This document shows, piece by piece, positions 34,701 to 49,700 of a DNA stretch of 64,000 nucleotides. The first letter of the stretch is position 1. Every line of letters begins with the position of its first letter. The stretch is from contig OX104115.1 of the NCBI GenBank assembly GCA_944474755.1, positions 50,337,648-50,401,647 of the forward strand, given 5' to 3'. The position numbers and the translations under genes were made by a program. The stretch is from Limnoperna fortunei (taxonomy: Eukaryota; Mollusca; Bivalvia; Mytilida; Modiolidae). The notes beneath the pieces are model-generated. The model saw nothing but the letters and a program-made list of their open reading frames with translations, was not told the origin of the DNA and ran no database searches.

Positions 34701-37700
34701 TTACTGGTAGGTCTGTTACCAAATACACAATATTTGGCAGTTACTGACTAGTTTGTCACTAAGTACAACATTTTGGCAATTTTAGCTAGATTATTTACCA
34801 AGTAGATATTTTAGCAGGAAATGCATTGGGTCTATCACTGAGTACAATCAAATGTAACAGTCAGGGCAAAGGCTGTAACAAATATCACATACATGTAATT
34901 TGATCAATTAATGACAGGTTTACCATATTGTCTATAGACAGAATATTTGTATCTGTTACAAATAATTATTCCTGTGTATACATGAAGACCTACCTATATT
35001 ACATGTATTTCCTTTGTCTCCACTCCTGGTATAAGCCAATTCCTCTAACCTATAGGACATGTTACCTTTTTCTAATGTTTCATTTTCCACAGGTGAAGAA
35101 TAATCATTGGTGAATTTAGAAGTAGGAACATTATTTGGTTTATATTTTTCTTTGTGGTCCCCATTAATATAAATATCAATCTAAAAATAAAATGAATATG
35201 GTACATTAGCTTCAATTATAACCGAATTACCAAATAAGCCTAATCTGTACAATCAAGTTTGATTGGAATTGAAGAAAATTTCAAGTATGAACTTTGCAGC
35301 CATTATTCCTGCATAACAACTACATGTATCATTAGGTTTTGAATATTTAGAAATTCAGTCAAGAAGAAATAGGAATTACTCTTGGAAGCTATATCTGAGC
35401 TATTATACTTTAATGCTATAAAGTCACAATCTATATCAAGAAGAATATTTTTTTAAAATTTTCTCAATCATATTAAGGATTCTCCATGGAAGCTTGTTTG
35501 AATTCCCTTCCAAATACACAAAGAAAAATTTTAACGGAACTCTCATACATAAATTTTAAAATACATTTGATCTAGGCTAGTAGTTTTATACATTTTTACA
35601 CTCTCAGCCAATCAGAAATATAAGTTGGTGATGTTGTTTACACCAATAAAGATAAAATAAGCAAACCTTATACACAGCCTCACATATATCATGTGTAACA
35701 AATTACACAATATTTAGACTGCAGTTCAAATCAGATTTTTTTTTAATTCGACCAATCAATAACAACGATTGCTCATATTGGCAATTTTTATTGCCCAGCA
35801 AAATGAGGAATCTTTGTACAGGACTTTACATAAATCATTTCTACAAAGTTACAAAATGCTTAAGAAAAGAATATTATTTAATATAACTTCAGCCATTCAG
35901 AAACAGTTTGCCAATCTGGGCCATTTTTGCCCATGATAAAAATATGAGAAGTCTTAACCGTCAGACTCTGACTATCAGAAAAGAAAAGTTTCTGCCAATC
36001 ACAAATACGAATGAGCCACGGATGCCATGTTTTATCCAGTTAAGTTTGAATGAGGAATCTTTGTACAGGACTTTACATAAATCATTTCTACAAAGTTACA
36101 ATGCTTAAGAGAAGAATATTATTTAATATAATTTCAGCCATTCAGAAACAGTTTGCCAATCTGGACCATTTTGCACCTGATAAAAATATGAAAAGTCTCA
36201 AAAGTCAGACTCTGACTATCAGAAAAGAAAAGTTTCTGCCAATCACAAACACGAATAAGACACGGATGCCATGTTTTATCCAGTAAGGTTTGAATGAGGA
36301 ATCTTTGTATTAAGACTCCTATACATTTGTACAAACACAAAATTTTGAAAGAAACAGATTTTTCAACTGGCTGTGAATCAGAAACAAGAATAGTATGGCT
36401 GCCATATCTTCACCCAGTGGAGAATCTTTGTACAGATGACCAAAAACATCCATTTCAGCAAAGGTTGGCTTCAATGGGCTAAGAAGTTTAACTGGATTAG
36501 ATAAGAAACTAAAACATTATGATAATATGTTATACCTTTTAAGCTCAGCAATTAGAAGGTCAACTTCAATACATGTGCAATGTTTCTGTGATGTTTTAAG
36601 ATCAGGATTAAAAAACTTTAAGAGTTAATAACACAACGTAGACACCCTATTTCCTAAGCCCTACTGACTTTACTATACTGCAACCCAAGCAAAAAAAAAA
36701 TGATGCACTTTTAAAGCAATAAAATTTGTATACCTACATCAACAGTATCTTTGGGGTGCAGGAATGAAAACAGCTTTAATACTGGTGACCTAAAAAAAAA
36801 TTACATGTAGTAATTTTGTTTTTACCCTGCAGCCTCTCAGTTCTATTTATATTATGAATGTGTGCAAGGGTGAAGGTAATTTGGACATTTGGACAAGTGC
36901 AGACAGTACACGTAACAAATAAATCATTTTTCTAAAATAATCTAAATGTGCATCCTTGGAAGATACTATAGTAAGTGTTGACGTAGGGTGTAGATTGTTT
37001 TTTGCGCTACCGCGTATGGTTCAGCTTATGCTCCTTTTGTAGATCAAAAAGGGAACTTTTTTAAATCAATAATTATTTCCCTGAGATATTCAGCGTTTTG
37101 AAATAAAGCAGTTTTTTAAATTTTGAACGGCCGATTTTCCATACTAAAATTTGACCTTAATTAGAACCGAAGTGTACTTTAGGAACTATCGATTGTTGTC
37201 TACTCGAAATCCTTCGGGTAATGTCATCTGCAGTTTAGGCGGGAAAAGTCTCGCGGTTTGTCTGAATACCATTGAACGTCACGAAAGCAGACGAACATTT
37301 GTAAACATCGTAAGGTCCCTTAAGAAACAAAAATGGCTGACTTATTATGTGAAATTTCCGTAGCAAAAGTCAAGGACGATTTGTAACAACTTAACAACAG
37401 AGGCATACTATAAAACATGGACAGGTTATCGTATCTACATTTTTTCTACCGAATTTTCGTAATAACAAGGTAAAATATTGAATATTGAAAAAGTGCTAGC
37501 AAACAATTTTTTCCAAGGGGGATTGGCATTTAGTATAATCATTTCTTTGTAACAGTTACAATTAGTTTTTCTATATTATTCAGTTGATAACTTTCTTTAT
37601 AAACTTTAATAAATATAAACAAACCCAGTATATAAAACAACCAAAGGCTCACAAGAACCCATATTAGATTGCCCATTTATATAGTCAATAAAGAACCCAT

Positions 37701-40700
37701 TTACCAATGTTTAAATGTTGTGATGACTACTATGTTTAATTTTCAATTGGTATATAAAACATTTTGAAGTGAGCATTAATATGAATATTCTGATTGGTTT
37801 CAGTAGTTCAATGGTTTCAGATACAAATCCTTTTGAACATTTTCTCCTAGAGATCTATATAATATTGTTGAATTCAGTCCTGCAGTGGCAGCTAACTTGG
37901 GTTTTTAATCACACAAAAAACAAACTTGCAGTTAAAAAGAGGAAGGACTGAAACATATTTTTCCATAGGGTCTCATGTTAAACATGGACCAGCACTAAGT
38001 CGTGGTAGGTATACCCCCATTCAACCATTTTTTGGCTTGGAAAACAGGAAGTAGATAGCAGACTGACCTGGAAAGGGGAGGGACGGTACAACTCATCATG
38101 CTAACGCCCTTTTGTAGAAGCAGAGAAATCAGTTACAAAAATTAGCACCTGACAGACAGACGGACAAGGTGATTGCAATATAGCCCCCTGTCTTACGTGT
38201 GGGGTATAATTTTATCCAGAGGAGGCAGCCATTTTGAATTTTAGCATAAAAATCACTATGTAGAGAACATCTAAAGAATATTGCTGATATGGTTTTGTAA
38301 CAATTGGTTCAAAAATTTAATAGAATAAGCCTTTCTTAAGGTTTTCTCAAATTTTTATGTGAAATTATGTCATTGGTGGCAACATTTCAATTAACATTAT
38401 GACAATGTTTGGTTTCAAATGGCCTAGTGATCAGATTGAAGATTGAAATGTAAATTTTAAAGATGATGCAGACCATATTAATGATGACAATAGATGCAAG
38501 CAATGACAACAGCACACATGAACCTTAAACTAGAGGCTCCCAGGAGCCTGCATTGCTCACCTGAACCTGAAACCAAACAACCCTTTTTTATCTAGCTTTT
38601 CTTTGCTATAAGGAATTTCCCAACACTTCTGCAAAAGTCATTAATTTTGACCTTTTAAGGGAAATAATTCCTATAAGGAGGAGCTTCTGATGCTTAGAGG
38701 GAGAAGGGAGGTTCACTTTAAATTTGCTGTATCTGTTATACTTTTTTAACTATCAGTCGAAAACTCTCTTGACTCACCCCCCCCACCCCATTTTCTATTT
38801 TAAGCCAACGTAGCTATGTAGGTAGTCAGGTGTCATGATTTGCACAATTTTGGTAGAGGACGTCCTAAAGATGATGTGTGCAATGTTTCAAAGCAGTCCT
38901 TTAATGGTTTAAAGAGGAGAAGATTTTTTAAAATCAAGTAAAATTGATTAAAAAATGTTCAAGGAGAATAATTCCTAAACGGTTCATCAGACAATCTTGA
39001 CCCTAAGTCATTTTTGTAGCCTTCATAGAGCAGAACAATGCTAACTTTTTCTCTAGTTCTAATAATTTTCGAGATTTTGAGGCAAAAATGTCAAAAATAA
39101 TCAATTTTGACAATTAAAGGGCAATAACTCCTATAAGGAGTCCTCATACAACTTCAACCCAATGGAGTGTTTCGTAGAGCTTTTGATGCAGATGAAGGCA
39201 TGTCTCTTGGGTTTTCCTGTATCTGTTACACTTTCTTAAATATAAGCCAAAAACTGTATTTTACCCCCCAACCCTCCATTCTATTTTTAGCCATGGTGGC
39301 CATGTTGGTTAATCTGCAGCCATGGTTGGTGCAAACTTGGTTAAGGACATTTGACGGATGATGTGTACAAAGTATCAAAGCAGTACTTTCAGTGGTTTCA
39401 GAGGAGAAGATTTTTTAAAAATCAATTAAAACAGATAAAAAAAACCAGTTCAAGGGGAATAACTGTTAAATGGTTCATCAGACAATCTTAACCCTAATGT
39501 CATTTTTGTAGCCCTCATAGAGCAGAACAATTAAGCAATGCTAACTTTTCCTCTAGTTCTAATAATTTTCAAGATTTTGAGGCAAAAATGTCAAAAATAA
39601 TCAATTTCGACAATTAAAGGGCAATAACTCATATAAGGGGTCATCATACAACTTTGACCCAATGGAGTGTTTCGTAGAGCTTTTGATGCCGATGAAGGCA
39701 TGTCTTTTTGGTTATCCTGTATCTGTTATACTTTTTGAACTACAAGCCAAAAATTGTATTTTGACACCCCCCCCCCCCCAGTTCTTTTTTTAGCCATGGC
39801 GGCCACGTTGGTTAATCTGCGGCCATGGTTGGTGCAAACTTGGTTGAGGACATTTGACGGATGATATGTACAAAGTTTCAAAGCAGTACTTTCAGTGGTT
39901 TCAGAGGAGAAGATTTTAAAAATCAATTAAAAACGATTAAAATAAACAGTTCAAGGGGAATAACTCTTAAACAGTTAATCAGACAATGTTGACTCTAAAG
40001 CCAATTTTGTAGCCCTCATAGAGAAGAACAATTAGGCAATGCTTACTTTTACTAAGAGTTCTAATAATTTTCAAGAGGCAAAAATGGCAAAAATCATCAA
40101 TTTCAACAATTAAAGGGCAATAACTCCTACAAGAAGTCGTCATACAACTTTGACCCAATGGAGTGTTTTGTAGAGATTTTGATGCTGAAGCAGGAAGGTC
40201 TGTTTGGTTTTCCTGTATCTGTTATACTTTTTGAATTATAAGCCAAAAACTGTATTTTGACCCCCCCCCCTGTTCTATTTTTAGCCATGGCGGCCATGTT
40301 GGTTGGTCTGAGGCCATGATTTGTGCAAACTTGGCAGAAGACATTTTACTAATGATGTGTGCAAAGTTTCAAAGCAATCCCTTCAGTGGTTTTGGAGGAG
40401 AAGATTTTTAAAGAAAAGTTAACGACAACGACGGACGCCAAGTGATGGCATTAGCTCACGTGACCAGTTAGCACTAATTAGCTGATCTCTTCTCTTTATT
40501 TAAGTGGTAGACATTTTTTGAATATGTTTATCTCACCAACATTACAACCCACCATTTCTGAATATAACAAATAAGAAACAACTCAGTCAATAAAATCTGT
40601 ATAAGAATTTTACAAATAGTGCATTTTCTGTATTTGTTTCCAATATGTCAGAAGTGAGCAAATAAACCATTTGCACATGCTTGGCTTGGTCAAAACTTTC

Positions 40701-43700
40701 AAAAAAGATAATAAAATATAACTTACACTTTTGGTCTGCCTCCAACCATGCTTGTCAAACCTGGAGCTGATAAAAAATATTGCATGTATACAAATTTGAT
40801 TAAAAGATTGAACTAATTTAAATGTGTTGTAACACCAAACTGAAACTTTTTAGTTATATCATTTGTATGGAGTACTTAGTAGGATGACAATGCAATAACC
40901 TTGTACTAGTCAACGGGATCCTTATTTTTTATGACAAAGAGGTTCAGTACAACCTGAGGGTCATATGGTACATATTAAGCACATACCAATCTTAACTGAG
41001 GCTGCATTTAATACATTCACTATACCAGTAAACTCGTGAGATAAAAGATACATTTAGAATACAGTGATAAGTAATACACCTATTTAAAAACTGTGTATTG
41101 AAAATTTCCTAGATGGGGACAGCTGTTTAAAAGTACTCAAGTGGAAAATATTGTTTTTTACTAGTAACAAGAGTAAAATAATCTTAAAAATTATCTTCTG
41201 GATAATTTATCAATATGTTTCGATAAAAATTACATTTCTTATTTCACTTCCTGAAGGAAAGTACACAAAAATAAAACCTCTCCATGGCAACATTTCCCTT
41301 TTGTCCAATTCATATAAAACTAAGAACACTTTTACATTTCAGAATTTTTTCAATGATTGACTGGATTTTCTGGTCATCCCAGGCCAATGTTATCCATTTA
41401 AATTTGTGATGTGTCAAAGTTGCATGCAGTTCTATTTGTAAATATAACTCTGAAGCCATAAGTGGAATATAAACATTTTCAGTTTTTCTTCTTAAATAAA
41501 ATCCTAATGACCAATGCCCTCTACTTAACCAACCTATACTTATTTAAATGTCTTTCATGTAGTTTTTGTAATCATGGATCCATGTAGGGTTTTGTAATCA
41601 TGGATCCATGTAGGGTTTTGTAATCATGGATCCATGTAGGGTTTTGAAGTTAAAGCCTATTCTTAGAACCAAAGAATCGTTTTGTACATAATAAGGCAAA
41701 TATCTTGAAAACAACAAATGTAAGATAATTTTAATTTATTGTATCCTGTATTTTATCCTTTTAATTTATTGTATCCTGTATTTTATCCTTTTAAAACTAT
41801 ACTACAAGTGAACATATTTTGGAGAGGGTTTTTTGTATGACAAATGAAAACTGCTTACCCATTTCATTCAGTTATGCTATTTGTGTAGATCAAGAAGGGT
41901 ACTTTTTGAAATAACAATAATTTCCCCAGATATTCAGCATTTTGAAATATGGCAGTTTTAAAATTTTGGTAGGGGGATTTTCCATACTAAAATTTGACCT
42001 TAATTAGAACGGAAGTGTACTTTAGGAACAATTGATTGTTGTCTATTCAAAATTCTTCTGGTAATGTCGTCTGCAGTTAAGGTGGGAAAAGTCTTGAGGT
42101 TTGTCAGAATACCATTGAACGTTACGAAAGCAGCAGAAAATTTGTAAACAACACAAGGTCCCTTTAGAAACAAAAACAGCTGACTTATTATGTAAAATTA
42201 CTGTAGCAAAAGTCAAGAACAAGGCAACAACAGTGGCATAGTATCAAACATGAACAGAAATTTTTTCTACTAGATTTTCGTAATTAAATGATAAAGTATG
42301 GAATACACGTAATAAAAAAAGCAAGCACAAAATTTTTTCCAAGGGAGTGTGGCATAGGGTATAGTTTCATGGTTCCTGTTAAATCTAATTTGCATTACTT
42401 GATTTAAGTCTTAGAAACCAATTAAAACATCATTTTGTGCTTAACTGTGAGGCCTAACTCGGACACAACAAATGTGTCATATCTGAGTTTCAACTTATTT
42501 TATTCACCTTAAACTTGGATTATTGTCAGAATGACCTAACTGAGGCACCCAATCACTCACTCTTATATAAAAAATTAACTTTGTAGCATCTAATCTTCAT
42601 TTACCCATTCCAGTTCCTGCTGGAGCTATCTCTCGGGAGAAGAATTCTAAAGCTTTCTTTTGATGGTGATGTACTGCTATCCATAACACTGCTTCCCTGC
42701 TACCCTAAAACATGAGTACTCGCACTGAATGAATTATACAGTCAAACCTGTCTTAAGCGACCTTTGGAAGGAAATTGTAAAAAATGTAACATAAGACAGG
42801 GGGTCTTTATACACAGGTCGTGATGTTTGCAGACCAATCAACAAAGTCATGTTGTCAGCTTGTCAAAGAGTGTATTGAAGACCTTATTGTTTGTTTTATT
42901 AAGTAAACAATAAAATATGACATTTATTTTATGTAAAAAAGCAAAGTACAAAATATACAACAATAATGAGCGTTTTGATTTCCGATTGTATTAACGCAGG
43001 TCAACTTTATTCCCGCTTTAGTTGTTGTATTTTTCTTTGTACCGGTTTTACTGGTTTCCTTGTGTTTTAACAATACGCTCTATGTAGAAAGTGCAAGTCG
43101 GTTTTGAACCAGTGTACACCGGTTTCGTATTGATTATTTCCCTTTGTAAAAGAAAATGGTGTGATTATACAATAAACACGCCGCTATGAGAAACATCATC
43201 ATTTCCAACCCGAATGGCAACAAAATCGAATAACGACATTGACGACTATTCACATTTTACAGGGCAATCTGAACTTCGCTTCTAAGATAATAAAACAGTT
43301 TTTGATCGCTTCATACTTTATTTTTCCGTTTCGAAGAACCTTGCTAAATTGACAATGATGCCAATGGTCTACGAATCTTCTTTTCGTCAGACAGGGTTTA
43401 TTTATTGTTTAATGATTTTATCAGTCCCGATAGTCGTTTTAGACAGGTTTTCTTGTTCAAAACGAACGGAAAACACGGTCGTTAGTCGCGTAAGACAGGG
43501 AGTCGTTATATAAAGGTAAAATGAATGGGAAAATGCTCGGGAGGAATAAATACGGTCGCATAACACAGGAAGTCGTTATATGGAGGGGGTCGCTAAGACA
43601 GGTTTGACTGTAAGTCTGTTCTGTTTTCAAATATAGAAATGCTTTTAAAAGTTATTTCTTAAATTATTAGGCCTCGATGGTCTGATAAAAGTGTTAGAGT

Positions 43701-46700
43701 CTTGTGGATGAAAGTACATGTATTACAGTAGTCCCCCTCTTATAAGACCACCCCATCTGAGTCATGAAAGAGGTCTTATAATGGGGGTGGTCTTTCTTGA
43801 GGGGATAGATGAAGGTTTATAGAGCTTGGTTGGTTGATTAGCAGCAAGAACTGTGAAGTGTTTGAGAATCACACAAAATAAATAGTTGTATTTTATTATT
43901 AAGTAGTATAAATAAAAATAAAAAGAATTCATGCAGTTTTTATCTGTTAAAAACGAGAAATGATAATATAACAATTCCAAGTCTTCTTAACAGTGAATGT
44001 TTCTGTTCCTGTTTCATCTGCATTATCATTTTTTTTATCAATTTTATTGTCTGCCCAGGTTCCACTTTGTAGTTTATTAAGGTTCCTTTTAGTTTGGAAA
44101 AATCCAGGTATTTCTCTGTTTTTAGTTTAAAAGTTGTTGTCAATTTTGACATCGTTTGTTGTAAATATTGATTTATGATTATGTTGGTACATTGTATTAT
44201 TATCTCCTTGTTGAATATTTCAGTCTTCTTTTAATAAACCCGATTTCTGTGATGCCGAAATCAAACTGATCTACAATATCCTACTTGCTTTCATGTTTAA
44301 TCCAGCTTTTACACAATTTCGACATTTTGTTTACCGGTTGTTGAACTGTTTCCGAACTGGTTTACGATAATAAATCCAAATCTCGTTCTATTCGAGACTT
44401 CCAAAATAAACATCCGGTCAGTGAAAATGGTCGTTGGTGAGGGGAATTTACAGTGTTGTGTAAAAAAAACGTGGTCACTGGTTGTGTTTGAGGGGTGGTC
44501 GTTCGCGAGATGTAATTTTAGGTTAGAAACACCTAATGAATCAGGGTTTTGGTTGGATAAAGTGGGTGGTCGCTGGCGAAGGGATCGTATAAGAGGGGGA
44601 CTACTGTAACCGAAATGTACAAATTACAGTAAAGAGTTTTGAAGAGCTAGTCAAAGTGAACATTATTAACCAAATATTAAATATATATTATCAGATTTCA
44701 AACTTGACTGACTTTTTACCTGAGGTAGATTTGTCATTGGACCATAATTATGTTCAGAACCAAGAATTTCCACATTTACTGCTGTGAAATCTTGCAAATG
44801 TAACTGATTGAATATTCGTCTGCACCTAAAAGAAAAGTACAATGTAAAATGGGAACTATTGTCAATCTGAACTGTCAGAAAATTATTGAAAATAAAAACT
44901 CTAAATATAATTTTTCATGTCAGAATCAATTTTACCACAAAATTTTTCTATTTAGTCAAGTGTCAATTCAAGCATACTGAATATTTTCTCCAATACCATT
45001 TCAGATGTAGTTTGATGTCCTAGGAAGCTGATTTTAATTTGACCATTTATCAAGACCTCTGCCTATAGTATTTCCTGTACTGAATTTTTGTTCTGGTCTT
45101 TTAAAACAACAAGTGGTGACAACAGAAAAATGTCTTGCTTTTATTCTACACCACTAGTGACCAAAATTTATTGCATGAGCAACATATAAACATCATTATA
45201 CTGTCATGTTACATAATTCTATAAGCAGACTGATGAGAAACTTATATACTAACTATTGTAATACTGTAAGCAGACTAGCATGAGAAACCTTTATACTTAC
45301 TATTGTAATCTTATAAGCAGACTGATGAGAAACATATATACTAAAAATTGTAATACTGTAAGCAGACTAGCATGAGAAACCTATATACTAACTATTGTAA
45401 TCTTACAAACATGTATAATAAGGAACTTACCTTATCCAAAAACTGTATCACAGCTACTTGACCATGAAATTAATGTCAATATCAGCCAATATACATAATA
45501 TTTTCGTCATATCAGGTATGTTTACAAAGGAACTAACCTGAACCAAAAACTAGAATGTGAAACTGATATTCAGGTCAGGAAATCTACCCACCAGAAACCC
45601 TAATATATGTCTTATCTCAGACTACTGCAGGCAAGACAGACATGATCTAAGCATAATTATAAATTTCCCTTAGAAATTGGACAGTACCTCTTTATAATTT
45701 CTTCTGCTGTCTTCTCTCCTTTTTGTTTGGTATTTGGGCCTCCCATTACTGCAACAGCTGTTGATCGATAGCCATCAGCATAGGTAGCACTAGCCTAGAA
45801 AAAGTAAAAGAATTAAAGGTACGTAGTATTTTAAATGCTATTAAGTCTGCTCAGGACTACAAATGTTATACCTAAAGGGTCCTACCAAATATTTCCATCC
45901 TAATACATTATAACTCAGTGGATTTTGCTGTTACACCTGTTGGGGGGGACAAATCTTCAAGCTTGTCAACCCTTTCCCACTTTCAGAATGGACTTTTCCA
46001 TTTGCTTTATCTTACTTGTAATTTGTATTTATGTTCATTTTTCCCTTAAAAATATGAGGATAAGGTAGAGTGGAGTTTGGTGGGATGACCATGGTGGACA
46101 GGTTAAAAAAAGGAAACCCACCTGTGCTATAAATAGTAACAAAAATAAAACCACATATAACAAACAGGCACATATGTGTGATTTTATTCAGTTTATGTCA
46201 ATAATCTTTCTCTTGGTTTTTTTCTGAAAGTTTGTGCAAAAATCCTGAATGTTATTAAATTTGAAAATGTTTTGTAAACAACTGCATGTACAACTCCAGA
46301 TCTTGTTAATGACCCATTCCTTTATAGCTGAATTATGTCATTTATAATCTAAATGTGTAACAAACCTTATACATATCAGTTGGTGGAGTTCCTCGAGCAC
46401 CTGTTACAAACACTGCTGCATCATCAGTTCCCGCTGTCAAAAAATAAATAAATCAATGTTAAACATGTATATTTTTTTAAGAGAATTCTAAGAATGGTTA
46501 CCAAAGGTAACAAAGAACAATGCAAGAAAAAATTATCCCTAAACCTTTCGTAGATAATTTTAGACACCAAAATAATAAAGAACATTGTATACATCAGTGA
46601 AGCCAAGACAAATTTCTTTCATATAGGAGCACACAAACTTAACTTACAATTGATCTCATCCAACTGAACACCAGTAAAATCACACACAACATCAGGAAGG

Positions 46701-49700
46701 TTATATCGAGCAGGATTTCCAATCTCATAAACCAACTGTTCACTAACTGTGGCCTTGCTCACAAGCCCTCCTGTCCCTTTAGGTTTTGTTAAAATAAAAT
46801 CACCATTAGAACTACACTCGACTACAGGAAATCCTATGTGCTCCCTAAAAAAATTAACAAAAAAAACTACATTCAGCTACAGAAATCATATGTTCATCTT
46901 AAAATAAAAGTACACTTCACTTCAAATAAATCAATATTAGAACTACATTTAACTAGTAGTTTTTTTCTATGTCAATAGTAGGAATTTCAATCTGGTAAGA
47001 GTTGAATCCTTCTTTTTAAATCAAGACAACAAGAATTTAACTGTTTATCACCAGGTTAAACCGATTTGTTTGTTTTTATGACACTATTTGACAACAAGAA
47101 TTTAACTGTTTATCACCAGGTTAAACCGATTTGTTTGTTTTTATGACACTATTTAATTTGCACGATACTTTCACCTACCAAAATAATTTCCTTGCAAGTG
47201 CTTGAAAGCGTCATCAAACCAGAAGTAGACCATTTGGCTTTGTTTCAGGATACTATCTAGATTTATTTTCATCAGTTTACAAAATAATATGGACAGTGTT
47301 TTCAAAAGAATTTAGTGACCAATTTAAAAATCATGGAACATATAGAACTGGAAATAAATATTTCCATCGAACCTTGAACACTGGGTATGCTGTCAATATC
47401 ATATATTAATATATTACTTCAGGAGACAACCAAACAGGACAACATTATATGCGTAAATTTGATATAAAGAAGTGTTTATATCAACAAATGATGTGTACAA
47501 TAAACAAAGCATCCTCATTCAGAATTCTTCAATCAGCCATTACTTCTTGACAGTGATTTAGAAACAGCTTTCCTGAGGTATTTGTGTAAAAATAGATTAA
47601 ATGGTTTTCAATGTATAAAAATAGTTCTCCAGCCCCAGGAATACTACCGTGCCTATCTTTTAATATTAATAAAAATAAACAAATCAATGAATGATTGAAA
47701 CAACAAATTTGGGTTTTCCAAAAGGTACTATGTTGGTTAAACAACATGGCTTATTGAAAACTAGAGGCTCTTAAGAGCCTGTATTGTTCACCTGACTTAA
47801 AAAAAACTTTTTAAGAGACATGACTTTTCTCACAAATTTTGACATTAAATGATAAAAGATTTTATGTGAAGATGCTGTTTCTTTGAATGTTTCAATGAAT
47901 TTCCAATCAGCAGCAATTTGTAGGACAGTTTCTGAGAAGAAGCCGTTTTTTCATATGTTAGTATGTTAAGTGATGTTCCATGGTGGCAGCAATCTTGTAT
48001 TTTGGATCAAAACAAAAAACTGAAAATAAGTGCTAGAGGTCCATACAACATCACATATCCTTTTGCCATGCAGTTAATGAGGAAACAAATTTTAAAATTT
48101 CAGCCAATCAGAATGCATTTACAGCTCTGGTAGCCATGTTGAATTACCTAACGGCTCCACAAACTTTTTCGGAGAAAAAGCTGTTTGTATTGTCCTTTGT
48201 TAAACTGTGTTCCACTGTGGTAGCCATCTTGGATTTTGGATGGTCACAAAAAACTCAAACTTTGCAGAGGATAACCTATGGTACATTTATGCAATATTTC
48301 TAATCAATCTGCCATGCGGTTTGTAAAAAGAAGATTTTTGAAATTTCTGCCAATCAGAACGCATTAGCGGCCCTGGAAGCCATGTTCAATTTGTAATTGG
48401 GTTGATAAACTCAAAATGATAAGAAATATATATCGAACCATCATTTCTTTATAAATTGGCTTCATTGTGTGGAACAGTTTCCAAGAAGAAGTTTTATGTA
48501 TGCTTTTCCCTTAGGGTCCTATGTTAAACAAAGTCCTGTGATGGTGGCCATCTTGGATTTTGGATCGGCAGCACAAAAAACACAAACTTTGTAGAGGACC
48601 ATCTAAGGTAAATTTCTGCAATATTTCAAATCAATCTAAGATGGGGTTTATGAGAAGAAGAGTTTTGAAATTTAGCCAATCAGAACGCATAAGTGACCAA
48701 GGAAGCCATATTGAATTTGCAATTGGCTCGAAAAACTCAAAATAATAAGATAACTATCCAACCTTTATTTCTTCATAATTTAGCTTCATTGTGTGGAACA
48801 ATTTCAGAGAAAAAATTCTTTGTATGTTTTTCCCATAGGATCCTATGTTAAACTATGTCTTGCAATGGCGGTCATCTTGGATTTTTGGATCAGCACAAAA
48901 AACTCAAACTTTGTAGAGGACCATCTAGGGTATATTTCTGCAATATTTCAAATCAATCTGCCAAGCAGTTTATGAGAAGAAGATTTTTGAAATTCAGCCA
49001 ATCAGAACCACCCAATAAACATTCCTGCCAAGTTTGGTTCTAATTGGCCCAGTAGTTTTGGAGAAGAAGATTGAAATGTGAAAAGTTTACAATGGATGAA
49101 GACAACGACAACGACAGATGCCAAGTGATGAGAATAGTTCACACTGACCCTTTGGGCCAGATGAGCAAATGATGTGTCAATTTAAATAAACATCGTTGGG
49201 TGCACAACAGACATGGCTTAAAGCATTGTTGGAAAAAAAAGGGTTAAAACAACCACTCAAGTCGATTAATATATAAGTTTTGATCAATATAGTCAAACAT
49301 ATGTAACAAAAAGGCTGCCCAAATATAGTGAAAACAATGAAGTTAAATAATAATTTTTTTGACCAAAATTTAGTTACAAATTAAGAATTTTTGTTATTTT
49401 TGTGAAAACAAATAATTGTCTCTTTGTTATTGCTTGTCATGGAAACCTAAAATACAAAAAATCTTTCAAAAGATCATAAGATAAGGAGTCCAATGAAATA
49501 TAAAAAAAAGTATATGTGAAAGAGATGATTGTCATATGAACTTAAAATCACAGCACACACACGAAAGCTATAATGTGAATAGGAATCCTACTTTGACCTT
49601 GACCTTTGGCATAGCAAGTGGAATATTTCATGCAACATGAACATGCCATCTTAGTATTATGACCATATGTGCTACATAATTTAAAGATGCTTCCACAGAC

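Noticed and set aside
44421..44609. 62-codon frame with [11 protein letters not shown]
   Set aside because: Lies in the terminal repeat region of a pogo-like MITE.
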